A DNA stretch of 64,000 nt, taken from assembly GCA_023415655.1 (NCBI GenBank), contig JAEZKD010000283.1, forward strand, positions 1 to 64,000, written 5' to 3'. The notes under the pieces are model-generated. The model was not told the origin of the DNA. It saw nothing but the letters and a program-made list of their open reading frames with translations, and made no database searches. The first letter of the stretch is position 1. Each line of letters opens with the position of its first letter. The DNA comes from Bacillota bacterium. GTDB lineage: Bacteria > Bacillota > Clostridia > Lachnospirales > Lachnospiraceae. A program made the translations under genes and the position numbers. Positions 54,682 through 62,668 of the stretch are shown in pieces.

Positions 54682-55371
54682 TTATAATCTTATCCCTTTA
54701 CTAAAATAGTCCGGGTAATTTTCAATAATTTCTTTTTGGTCTAACTTATATCTTGTAAGATGCTTTATTATAAACTCAGCTGCCAATTTCTTGTCATTCA
54801 TTCGAATAGCATTCACAATTGCTTTGTGATCAGCGACAGTTTTGATATCTTTCACAGAATAAATACTCAAAGCACGAATCCGATCAAAATGTCCCTGCGT
54901 ACTTTCCATTAAATGATACGTTCTCTCCTTGTTACACATCGTAAATAGTGCCTTATGAAACTCATTATCCAGCTCATACATCTTCTCAGGATTTCTTTGA
55001 TCTAGATAAAACTCCTGTAGTTGGATGTTTTTATCAAGTTCCTCTAAATCACTTTCCTTAATGCAACTACATAATTCTTCAACTACTGCTTTCTCTAGCA
55101 CTTTTCTTAGGAATACCATTTCCTCAACTATATCAAAATCTATAAGGGCAATCAAACTTCCCTTTTGTGGGTATACTTCGATTAGATTCATCTTTTGAAG
55201 TTCCTGTAGTGCTTCTCTTACAGGCGTTCTACTAATCCCCAGCTCCTTAGCCAGTTCATTCTCACTAACTGCACTACCTGGTTTCAATTTTAAATATATG
55301 ATATTTTCTCGAATCTGCCTTAAAGCATACTCTCTTGCACTTTCCTTTGATGCCCGTATAGAAATATCCAT
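54682..55371 (-). CDS. GntR/FadR family regulator (FCD domain)
   Basis: A 229-residue regulator with an N-terminal winged helix (ENELAKELGISRTPVREALQELQK near residues 38-60) and an all-helical FCD domain whose metal-type residues appear in DNEFHKALF, DHKAIVNAI and HLTRYKL. It lies within the operon, so it should control its own expression. The FadR/UxuR relatives sense sugar acids, so glucuronate or an aldouronic acid is a plausible effector. The operator candidate is at 59316-59342. Confidence 0.9.
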   Translation of the reverse strand: MDISIRASKESAREYALRQIRENIIYLKLKPGSAVSENELAKELGISRTPVREALQELQKMNLIEVYPQKGSLIALIDFDIVEEMVFLRKVLEKAVVEELCSCIKESDLEELDKNIQLQEFYLDQRNPEKMYELDNEFHKALFTMCNKERTYHLMESTQGHFDRIRALSIYSVKDIKTVADHKAIVNAIRMNDKKLAAEFIIKHLTRYKLDQKEIIENYPDYFSKGIRL

Positions 55372-55475
55372 AATAATATCTCCTCATCCCTTAGTTAATT
55401 TTATATTATTTTTGATTTTTTTCTATCGCTTCTTAACCTATTTTATATGATTGTAAGCTCTCATTTCAGGAAATA

Positions 55476-55509
55476 AAAGGGAGGTTCGTTATTACACGCT
55501 CCTCCCTTT
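55476..55509 (-). terminator. Intra-operon terminator after the binding-protein gene
   Basis: AAAGGGAGG (55476-55484) pairs with CCTCCCTTT (55501-55509) around a 16-nt loop. Leftward it continues into TATTTCC, so it is a weak terminator or mRNA processing/stability hairpin. It lies directly behind the binding-protein stop codon. Confidence 0.55.
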
Positions 55510-55515
55510 CTTTTA

Positions 55516-57222
55516 TTATTTAGCTGCTGGAAGACTAGTGCTATCTCCGAATGTCTTTTCCCAGGCTGCTTTACGTTCATCAATAATTGCCTGACCGCCT
55601 GAGCTGAGGTAATCTGCTAATCCTGAATCAAATGTTGAATCAAACTGATCCACTGGAACTACTACTGATTGATCCAGTAATGTATCACGTTTTGCTGAAA
55701 GTGCTGGTCCTTGACCTTCTTCAGCTGCAATTGCACCAACATTTACGTTCTGTCCAATACGTCCATCCTTTGCAGAAATTGCAAAAGCTTTCTCAATTAA
55801 ACGGGAATCAATACCTGCATAACCAAGAGCAATTGACTTCACAGTCTTTTCTGTATCACCAAAATCTAAACCATTGCATGTAATCGTATAGTCGATGTTA
55901 AAACCAGAATTCATGATTTTCTCGCCTGTAGCTGCAAGAGTTTTAATAGCTCCATCTGGTTGAACTTCATGAGTCACGCCTTCTTCACCAATCTGAAGGA
56001 AGATGCGGTTTTCTGGGTTACTGATCCAGTCAAGATACATAAGTGAAGCAACTGGTTCATCGTTCGTAGATGGGAAGAACACTTTACGGTCAATTGGGCC
56101 TGCAAGGAACTTCTTATAGATACCAGCATCATTTTTGAATGGTTCAATAGCAATATATGCAGCATCTTCACCAACTAATCTTTCTAAGTTTCTCTGGATG
56201 CTGTCTTCACCATTACGGTAAGGGTAATCCCAGTTGTGAATGAATGCTCCAACATAACCAGCTTTCATCATGTTATCTTCAGTAGCATCACCAGCTGGAT
56301 ATAAAGCAAAATCTTTCCAAACTAAACCATCGTTGTACCATTTATTAAGAACTCTGATTGCTTCTTTGGTGCCTGGTTGAAGAAGTTTTCTATCATCAAA
56401 GCCATTTACATAGTAATCTTTATCTGTAATGTCGTTAGGTATGAAAGAACCAATTAAGTGTTCTGCTCTCCAACCAACATCAAAGCTGATACTAAAAGGA
56501 ACCATCTTATCAGCATCAGCGCCAAGAAGTACGGAAGCATTATCCTGGAATGCCTTTAACATAGCTTCGAACTCTTCTAAACTAGTTGGCTCAGCAATAT
56601 TAAGCTTCTTCAACCAATCTTCACGAACGAAGGTGTTAATACGATTCATAACAGCAAGTTTAGCTTCAAGTGCCCAAATCGTTCCAGTTGCTGGATCTTT
56701 ATCCCAATAAATATTAGTTTCACCTAGCCAAGACCATAAATTAGGAAGTAAATCTCTATTCTCTTCTACTAATTCACTTAAGTCAAGTACACCACCCATG
56801 TTAGCATAGGTTTGAATGGTCGAATAATCATAAGTTACACAAATATCAGGAGCAGTACCGGATGCAAGTAAATTATTAATCTGTTCCACTTCAGTCCAAC
56901 GAGGTACTGGTACAAATGTTACCTCAACATTATGGTCACGAAGCATACCTTCTTTTATGTAATCAGTATAGAAATTATCTTCTGGTTTGGAACCACCATC
57001 ATTGGCACGATCATAAACCTCTACCGTGATTTTTCTTGTTTCTGTAAATCTACCATCTACAATTTCTGCAGGCTCAGCGTCTACTGGCTTTGTAGCTTCT
57101 GTTGTAGTCCCCGCTTTCGTTGGTTCAGGAGATGAACTAGTGTCAGTCTCCTTTTTGCTACCGCAAGCTGCTACTGATAAACTTAAGCAACCAACAAGTA
57201 ACATCGAAATAATTTTTTTCAT
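55516..57222 (-). CDS. Extracellular sugar-binding lipoprotein (ABC transporter, LipO-like)
   Basis: A 568-residue substrate-binding lipoprotein. The signal peptide ends in the lipobox VAAC (Cys20), followed by a Ser/Thr/Pro-rich linker and a long type-1 solute-binding fold (family 1, LplA/LipO group), which is longer than maltose-binding proteins. The start is the ATG at 57220-57222, with GGAGG upstream. With the two permeases it should capture acidic xylo-oligosaccharides. The matching ATPase is not in this window. Confidence 0.92.
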   Translation of the reverse strand: MKKIISMLLVGCLSLSVAACGSKKETDTSSSPEPTKAGTTTEATKPVDAEPAEIVDGRFTETRKITVEVYDRANDGGSKPEDNFYTDYIKEGMLRDHNVEVTFVPVPRWTEVEQINNLLASGTAPDICVTYDYSTIQTYANMGGVLDLSELVEENRDLLPNLWSWLGETNIYWDKDPATGTIWALEAKLAVMNRINTFVREDWLKKLNIAEPTSLEEFEAMLKAFQDNASVLLGADADKMVPFSISFDVGWRAEHLIGSFIPNDITDKDYYVNGFDDRKLLQPGTKEAIRVLNKWYNDGLVWKDFALYPAGDATEDNMMKAGYVGAFIHNWDYPYRNGEDSIQRNLERLVGEDAAYIAIEPFKNDAGIYKKFLAGPIDRKVFFPSTNDEPVASLMYLDWISNPENRIFLQIGEEGVTHEVQPDGAIKTLAATGEKIMNSGFNIDYTITCNGLDFGDTEKTVKSIALGYAGIDSRLIEKAFAISAKDGRIGQNVNVGAIAAEEGQGPALSAKRDTLLDQSVVVPVDQFDSTFDSGLADYLSSGGQAIIDERKAAWEKTFGDSTSLPAAK

Positions 57223-57289
57223 TTTTGTACCTCCCATTATTATATATATTTGACACATTGTGTCCCGTCATAAGATAGTCCTATCTTCC

Positions 57290-58159
57290 TTACTCCTTCA
57301 CTGCTCCCAAGGTAACACCTGAGATAAAGTATTTTTGTAAAAAAGGATAAATCAGCAAGATTGGTACCGTAGCAAACATAACCGTCGCCGCCTTTAGAGT
57401 CTCTGAAAGTCCAGGACTAGAGAATCCTTCCTGCGTAGCAACTTCAACGCTAGTAAAACTATTGATAATGTTATAAAGTAACAATTGAATTGGATAAAAA
57501 CGTCTATCATTCATAAACATCAATGCATCTGAGAAGCCGTTCCATCGACCTACCGCATAGAATAGTGCAATCGTTGCAATTACTGGTGTTGACAATGGCA
57601 GGTACACCTTCATTAAGATTTTAATATGACTTGCACCATCAATCTCAGCAGATTCACGAAGACTGTCTGGAATATTGTAGAAAAAGCTTCGCATAATAAT
57701 TACATTAAACACACTCAAACATCCAGGAATAATAAGTACCGCAGGTTTATTAAGTAAATGAATGTCTTTGAGCAATAAGTAAAAAGGAATAGTTCCTGCA
57801 TTGAAGTACATAGTGATAATGATAAAGATATTGATAATACTTCTGCCTTTGAGCTTACTATAAATTAAAGGGTAAGCGCATATCGTAGTCATAAACAGCG
57901 ATAGAATTGTACAAATAATTGTAAGAATCGCTGTCCATCCAAGTGACCAAACATACTTCATGTCACTTAGGACTGTGGCATAAGCATCGAAATTCAGACC
58001 TACTGGCCACAACACTACTTCATGGCGAACCAACGCTTCGGAAGAACTTAGTGAACGTGCTAAAATGTTAAGTAGCGGTAATAGGCAAATTAAAATAACA
58101 AGAAAACAGATGAAAGCAATAACCCAATCTCCTATTTTCGTGGCTTTTGATTTTATCAT
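57290..58159 (-). CDS. Carbohydrate ABC transporter permease (CUT1, LplC-like)
   Basis: A 289-residue permease with six membrane helices and the EAA loop SLRESAEIDGASHIKIL near residue 175 that contacts the ATPase. It ends QKYFISGVTLGAVKE, a typical C terminus of the LplC/YtcP subgroup. AGGAGG lies upstream. It follows the other permease by 30 bp and precedes the binding lipoprotein. Confidence 0.94.
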   Translation of the reverse strand: MIKSKATKIGDWVIAFICFLVILICLLPLLNILARSLSSSEALVRHEVVLWPVGLNFDAYATVLSDMKYVWSLGWTAILTIICTILSLFMTTICAYPLIYSKLKGRSIINIFIIITMYFNAGTIPFYLLLKDIHLLNKPAVLIIPGCLSVFNVIIMRSFFYNIPDSLRESAEIDGASHIKILMKVYLPLSTPVIATIALFYAVGRWNGFSDALMFMNDRRFYPIQLLLYNIINSFTSVEVATQEGFSSPGLSETLKAATVMFATVPILLIYPFLQKYFISGVTLGAVKE

Positions 58160-58189
58160 GATAAATACCTCCTAGTTTATAAGCCAATA

Positions 58190-59140
58190 TTACCAAACAC
58201 CTCGTTCACCACTCTTCTTGGCAATGGCATTAGCTGTAAGTAAGAAAATCAAACAGATAACAGATTGGAAGAGCCCTACTGCGGTAGCCAAGGAAAATTG
58301 AAGACCGCGGATACCATTCGTATAAACAAAGGTAGATATTACATTGGACACTCCTTTCACTAGGTTATTACCAAGTGCATATGGTCGATCAAAATCACTA
58401 CCAAGGATGCGTCCAAGACTCATAATCAGAAGGACAACAATCGTAGGCTTAAGGCATGGTAATGTGATGTTCCACATTTTTCGTAAACGACTTGCACCGT
58501 CAACAGAAGCAGCTTCATATAATTCTGGGTTAATCCCTGCAATCGCTGCCAAATATATAATGGTATTCCAGCCTACACTCTGCCAGATCCCTAAGAATAC
58601 ATATGTAAATACCCAGTGTGTCGGATCATTAAGGAATGGGATTGAATCAATCCCCATTTTATCCAGTACGATATTCACCAGACCAGTGCTAGGTGCGAGA
58701 AGCTGTAACGCTAAACCTGAGATAATTACCCAGGATAAAAAGTGTGGCATGTAAGCAATCGTCTGCGTAAGTCGCTTAAAGCGCTTAAACGCCAATTCAT
58801 TCAGTATAAGTGCTAAAATGATTGGAGCCGGGAATCCAAGTATTAAATCAAGTGTGTTTAGCAAGAGCGTATTACGTAGTGCATAAAGGAAATCACGGTT
58901 GGAAAAAGCCTTGATAAAATACTCAAATCCATTGTTTGCTGCCCATTTCATATCCCAAACGTTCTCCACGATGCTATACTTCTTGAACGCAATCTGTATG
59001 TAAGACATTGGTGTATACTTAAAAAGTATAAAATACAGGATTGGTAGAGCCAACAATAGATAGAGCTGCCAATAGCGTTTTATATAGTTGCGAGACTTCC
59101 GGATTTTAGAGTTAAGCGTTTTCGTCTGGGAAGTTTTCAT
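58190..59140 (-). CDS. Carbohydrate ABC transporter permease (CUT1, LplB-like)
   Basis: A 316-residue permease with six helices and the EAA loop ELYEAASVDGASRLRKM near residue 205. Charged N terminus and the PMSYIQIAFKKY block mark the LplB group. It is the first gene of the 13-kb glucuronoxylan operon, and it starts 140 bp after the predicted -10 box. Confidence 0.94.
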   Translation of the reverse strand: MKTSQTKTLNSKIRKSRNYIKRYWQLYLLLALPILYFILFKYTPMSYIQIAFKKYSIVENVWDMKWAANNGFEYFIKAFSNRDFLYALRNTLLLNTLDLILGFPAPIILALILNELAFKRFKRLTQTIAYMPHFLSWVIISGLALQLLAPSTGLVNIVLDKMGIDSIPFLNDPTHWVFTYVFLGIWQSVGWNTIIYLAAIAGINPELYEAASVDGASRLRKMWNITLPCLKPTIVVLLIMSLGRILGSDFDRPYALGNNLVKGVSNVISTFVYTNGIRGLQFSLATAVGLFQSVICLIFLLTANAIAKKSGERGVW

Positions 59141-59282
59141 TTTGCACCTCTTTCATAAAAAATTAATATAAATACCAATACTATAATACTTAATCTTAGC
59201 CAATATACGCTTTTGATTTAGATCATAATTCAACCAGAATCATCTGCTTCCTTTGACTATTTATAATACCTTTGTTTTTTTG

Positions 59283-59311
59283 AATATATTCAAAATATAC
59301 CTTTAATACAA
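59283..59311 (-). promoter_or_regulatory. Promoter of the glucuronoxylan operon
   Basis: The minus strand reads TTGTAT (59306-59311), a 17-nt spacer and TATATT (59283-59288), directly downstream of the operator palindromes. The other option is TATTAT around 59260. Confidence 0.5.
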
Positions 59312-59315
59312 CTTG

Positions 59316-59342
59316 TATACTAGTATATTATCATACTAGTAT
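59316..59342. promoter_or_regulatory. Doubled palindromic operator, probably for the GntR regulator
   Basis: TATACTAGTATA (59316-59327) and ATACTAGTAT (59333-59342) are two copies of the same dyad, with centres 16 bp apart, sharing the core GTATACTAGTAT. FadR-type GntR proteins bind such dyads with a T-GTATAC-type half site. It lies just upstream of the -35 box. Confidence 0.6.
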
Positions 59343-59358
59343 ACTTTTATATATTGAA

Positions 59359-59396
59359 GAAAATACCAAAAAATAGAAGTATTTTTTGGTATTTTC
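59359..59396 (-). repeat. 17-bp perfect AT-rich inverted repeat
   Basis: Arms 59359-59375 and 59380-59396, starting GAAAATACCAAAAAATA, are perfect with a 4-nt loop. It lies about 100 bp after the DUF2804 stop and could be its terminator, though only two C/G pairs support the stem. The rest of 59397-59497 shows nothing else. Confidence 0.6.
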
Positions 59397-59497
59397 TCAC
59401 AAAATTTTAATATTTTATCCAGTTAATTTGTTTGTAATTTATATTTCCTATAGAAATAGGATACTCATGATCAGTAGTAAAACGAGATCCATTTTAG

Positions 59498-60499
59498 TCA
59501 CCAATTATTAACTGCATGTTCAGCAAAAGAGACGAGATTTTCAACCATTAATTCTGTTCCATCATCAAGTACTGCCTTGCCGGTAAATTCACCAAACATT
59601 TGATGGCAGCAATTATCTACCCATAAGAGCTTTGTACGAGTAGTCCGATCATAGGTTGGTGTTAGGGTCAAATCTAGTCTCCCCTCTTTATCATAGATAT
59701 GCCAGGGCTTGATATATTCAGAGCCCAATTCAAAAGTTACTTCTCCCAGCTTATGAACCGTGTCCCCGTAGAATAGAATATTTTCAGTAGCATGACTTGT
59801 GTTACCAAAGCCATAGCCCAAATTAAAACCAAATATTTTATCCCCTATATAGCCCGTACCATTACTCCAATACCATTCATTGTGGAAAGGCCAAACACCT
59901 CTTCCCCAATCTAATATGCCGAAGGAATCCTTTGAGGAGAAATCATATTCCCAGTCACCATATCTTACCTTACCCTCTGCAATCATACAATTTATTTTTT
60001 GGTTATAATAAAATGCCTTTGGGGATTCGTCAAATGGTACATTGATTACTAGAGAATTTGCATTCTGCCTAGTGAGTAGAATATCTGCCTCAAAATCATC
60101 CCACTTAAAGTATATTCTCCTTGTCTTGTTTTTCACTTCAATACGCATCTGTCCTACTTTTTTTCGAAATTCTATCACATGATCTATTTCTGCATCCTCA
60201 GATAAATGTAAAGAATTAAAAGGAAGCACTAGTAAAGTTCCTAACTCAGCCAATTTTACACCCTTTACAAAGTCAAACAGCATAATACCTACCTGCCCCG
60301 CATAGGAGGCATGTCCAATAGTAAATTGCAGACACATACTCTTATCTGTCACTTGGTAAAAATCCCATTCCTTAATCCGAAATTGCGATGCCTTAATGTC
60401 TTTTCTTCGATATGTAAGTATACTTTTGGTTGAATACCCAGGATAAGGCGAACCGTTCTCATCCAACACAGGACCCGGTTGTAAAAACTGCTTCTGCAT
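59498..60499 (-). CDS. DUF2804 family protein
   Basis: A 333-residue protein of the DUF2804 family. Typical blocks are SFGILDWGRGVWPF near residue 190 and GFNLGYGFGNTS near 225; the start is QPGPVLDENGSPYPGYS. The fold is expected to be lipocalin- or beta-sandwich-like, and the function is unknown. No signal peptide. It is transcribed from its own promoter and is separated from the xylan operon by the inverted repeat and the operator region. Confidence 0.85.
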   Translation of the reverse strand: MQKQFLQPGPVLDENGSPYPGYSTKSILTYRRKDIKASQFRIKEWDFYQVTDKSMCLQFTIGHASYAGQVGIMLFDFVKGVKLAELGTLLVLPFNSLHLSEDAEIDHVIEFRKKVGQMRIEVKNKTRRIYFKWDDFEADILLTRQNANSLVINVPFDESPKAFYYNQKINCMIAEGKVRYGDWEYDFSSKDSFGILDWGRGVWPFHNEWYWSNGTGYIGDKIFGFNLGYGFGNTSHATENILFYGDTVHKLGEVTFELGSEYIKPWHIYDKEGRLDLTLTPTYDRTTRTKLLWVDNCCHQMFGEFTGKAVLDDGTELMVENLVSFAEHAVNNW

Positions 60500-60570
60500 A
60501 ATGTCCTCACTTTCTACATGGATATAAAAAACAATTGTTAAATAAGATAAAACCTTTAGTTCATAATCTT

Positions 60571-60600
60571 ATCTTACTCTTTAACACCAAATTATGTCAA
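60571..60600 (-). promoter_or_regulatory. Promoter of the DUF2804 gene
   Basis: The minus strand reads TTGACA (60595-60600), an 18-nt spacer and TAAGAT (60571-60576). The -10 overlaps an 8-bp dyad, TAAGATAA...TTATCTTA (60543-60550 with 60569-60576). Confidence 0.55.
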
Positions 60601-60703
60601 CAGTGTTGCCACTATCTCATTGTGTTTAGCTACCATTTTAAGTTCAAGTATTGTATAGCCATCAATGGAAAAACGAAGGATGTGTTCACTTATTAACTAG
60701 TAT

Positions 60704-60740
60704 CAACCACTGGTTGTGTGAATAATAAACCTATGGTTGT
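60704..60740 (+). promoter_or_regulatory. Candidate operator of the XRE regulator
   Basis: CAACCA and TGGTTG form a dyad around one C at 60704-60716, and the half site TGGTTGT recurs at 60734-60740, about 90 bp before the XRE gene. The spacing suggests autoregulation. The rest of 60500-60828 shows nothing else of note. Confidence 0.4.
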
Positions 60741-60828
60741 AAAAAAATGATAAATTCAACTGGTAATCCCTTTTATTCCCTTTAAATCCAAGGTACAATA
60801 GGATCATTAAAGAAAGGAGAGTAATATA

Positions 60829-61323
60829 ATGATAAAATCAATGGGGAATAGAATATCACAATTAAGAAAAGAAAAAGGTATAACCCAGGAAGATATGGCT
60901 GAAAAGCTTGGAGTTACTCCTCAGGCAGTTTCCAAATGGGAGAATGATATCTCATATCCGGATATCCTGCTACTTCCAAAGATAGCTGAGATCCTAGGAG
61001 TCACTGTAGATGAACTGCTTTCAGGAGAATCAAAGAAGGAAACCCGTGTATTACCTAAAGAACTGCGCAAAAACATAGATGATATGATGTTTAGAATCCA
61101 TGTGAATTCTGCTGACGGTGACAAGGTACGTATAAACCTTCCAATGCCCCTTGTAAGAATAGGATTGGAAATGGGTATGAGAATGCCACAGGTATCAGGT
61201 AATGAAGCCCTAAAAGACATTAATTTCGAACAGCTTATCTATATGGTAGAATCAGGAGTAATCGGAAAACTTGTTGAAGTAGAGAGTGCCGACGGTGATA
61301 CCGTAGAAATAGTGGTGGAATAG
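60829..61323 (+). CDS. XRE regulator fused to a YvlB-like C-terminal domain
   Basis: A 164-residue protein. Residues 1-65 are a clear XRE HTH (ITQEDMAEKLGVTPQAVSKWEN). The C-terminal part, about 88-164, has a pattern like the small domain linked to SHOCT-like/YvlB proteins: VRINLPMPLVRIGLEMG, then DINFEQLIYMVESGVIGKLVEVESADGDTVEIVVE, given here as the short end GKLVEVESADG. So the regulator carries the sensing/interaction domain itself. AGGAGAG lies before the ATG. It is 1 bp away from the next gene and co-translated with it. Confidence 0.8.
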   Translation: MIKSMGNRISQLRKEKGITQEDMAEKLGVTPQAVSKWENDISYPDILLLPKIAEILGVTVDELLSGESKKETRVLPKELRKNIDDMMFRIHVNSADGDKVRINLPMPLVRIGLEMGMRMPQVSGNEALKDINFEQLIYMVESGVIGKLVEVESADGDTVEIVVE

Positions 61324-61324
61324 T

Positions 61325-61582
61325 ATGAGAATAACAATTCAGTCTCCGGGTGAAAGGACTATAAGGCTCGTCCTCCCAACTCGATTGCTATTTAATAGCT
61401 TTACAGCCCGAATTGGAGCCCGTACAATTAATAAATATGTCTCATTTGATAATATGAAAGTAAGCTCCAGTGATTTTCGTCATTTTATTAAAGAAGTAAA
61501 TCGAATGAAACATAAATACCCTGGCCTTGAATTGGTGGATATTGAAAGTAGTAATGGGGAGATCGTTAAGATAAGGATTTAG
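61325..61582 (+). CDS. Small protein, similar to the C-terminal domain of its upstream neighbour
   Basis: An 85-residue protein. The start ITIQSPGERTIRLVLPTRLL, the middle SDFRHFIKEVNRMK and the end ELVDIESSNGEIVKIRI match the design of the upstream domain (DGDxVEIxVE end versus NGEIVKIRI), suggesting the two share the same fold or form a pair. Its ATG follows the upstream stop by 1 bp. No membrane segment. Function unknown. Confidence 0.7.
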   Translation: MRITIQSPGERTIRLVLPTRLLFNSFTARIGARTINKYVSFDNMKVSSSDFRHFIKEVNRMKHKYPGLELVDIESSNGEIVKIRI

Positions 61583-61616
61583 ATTCACTTATGATAAATA
61601 GAATATTTTTATATTA

Positions 61617-61649
61617 TGGACTTATGTCAATAATTTAGACATAAGTCCA
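61617..61649. terminator. Hairpin between the small protein and the deacetylase
   Basis: Perfect 12-bp arms TGGACTTATGTC (61617-61628) and its complement (61638-61649) around a 9-nt loop. T runs are weak on both sides, so termination is probable but not certain. Confidence 0.6.
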
Positions 61650-61712
61650 TTCGTTCATTAGAAATTAAACTAGAATTATTTATCACATTACAAATTAATA
61701 AGTGGTAGTTCT

Positions 61713-62492
61713 CTATTTCTGATGCTGTCTTCCCTCATGGTCCATCTCATAATTCTCAGTATAAATCAATTGAGAAATCGGAACAATCTCATAACCTTTT
61801 TCCTGTAATCCAATAATCAGATTCTCTAATGCATCTGCAGTATATTTCGCACCGTTATGGCAGAGAATAATCGATCCATTGCCAAGATGCTTGTTATCGC
61901 AAACACGCCTTATGATACTTTCTGCGCCATAATCCTTCCAGTCAAGGGAATCCACATCCCATTGAATACAATGATATCCGCAAGCCCTCGTTGCTTCAAT
62001 TAAAGTATTGTTATAATCCCCATATGGTGGACGAAATAAAACCATATCAATACCTGTCAATTGTTTTACCTTATCATGAACTGTCATAATTTCCTTTTGG
62101 CAATCAATTGTACTTAGTTTTGACATCTGCTTATGATTCTCACTATGATTACCAAGGTCATGCCCTGCTGCTGCAATTGCCTTCACATCATCAGGGTATT
62201 TGGAAACCCAACCACCAGTCATAAAGAAGGTAACCTTAACATCATATTTTTTCAGGATTTCTAGTATTCTAGCTGTGTCCTCATTCCCCCATGCAGCATC
62301 AAAAGATAAAGCCACCTGTTTTTTATCCGTATCCACACAGTAAATTGGAAGTTCCTTTTTGGACCCTGATGCCTTTGCAATCAGGTTAGGAATCAAGTAA
62401 GTAATTGTAGCAATTACTAGCATTGCGGACAATACTATGATTCCACTTTTTAAAAACTTCTTTAATTTCTCTTGATCAATTTCAAAGCTCAT
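61713..62492 (-). CDS. Polysaccharide deacetylase (PdaB/NodB type), membrane-anchored
   Basis: A 259-residue NodB-fold deacetylase, anchored by a helix at residues 17-37 with the catalytic domain outside. Motif 1 SFDAAWG (catalytic base Asp), motif 2 HDLGNHSENH (metal His pair) and motif 3 RPPYGDYN are intact, with LCHNG near the end. It removes acetyl groups from N-acetylated glycans. Resemblance to sporulation deacetylases (PdaB-like) makes a role in spore cortex possible but unproven. I start at the ATG at 62490-62492, with GTGGAG upstream. Confidence 0.88.
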   Translation of the reverse strand: MSFEIDQEKLKKFLKSGIIVLSAMLVIATITYLIPNLIAKASGSKKELPIYCVDTDKKQVALSFDAAWGNEDTARILEILKKYDVKVTFFMTGGWVSKYPDDVKAIAAAGHDLGNHSENHKQMSKLSTIDCQKEIMTVHDKVKQLTGIDMVLFRPPYGDYNNTLIEATRACGYHCIQWDVDSLDWKDYGAESIIRRVCDNKHLGNGSIILCHNGAKYTADALENLIIGLQEKGYEIVPISQLIYTENYEMDHEGRQHQK

Positions 62493-62608
62493 TGTATGCT
62501 CCACTAGAATATGTATTATTACAATATATTAATTGTTCTCTTGGAATAGCACTCTTTTTCAATAGACCTTCAAGCTTCAGCCTCGTAATATTTATGATAG
62601 TTACTCAT

Positions 62609-62638
62609 AAAAAAACCTCCTAGCTTTTGACTAGAAGG
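62609..62638 (-). terminator. Terminator of the YjiH-family gene
   Basis: CCTCCTAG (62616-62623) pairs with CTAGAAGG (62631-62638), and leftward it continues into seven Ts. It lies 30 bp after the stop. Confidence 0.75.
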
Positions 62639-62668
62639 AATTTATTCGTAAGATTTGATAAGATGAAT

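Noticed and set aside
58344..58754. A 136-codon rightward open frame
   Set aside because: Antisense to the first sugar permease with no start signals; the permease frame is clearly the real one.
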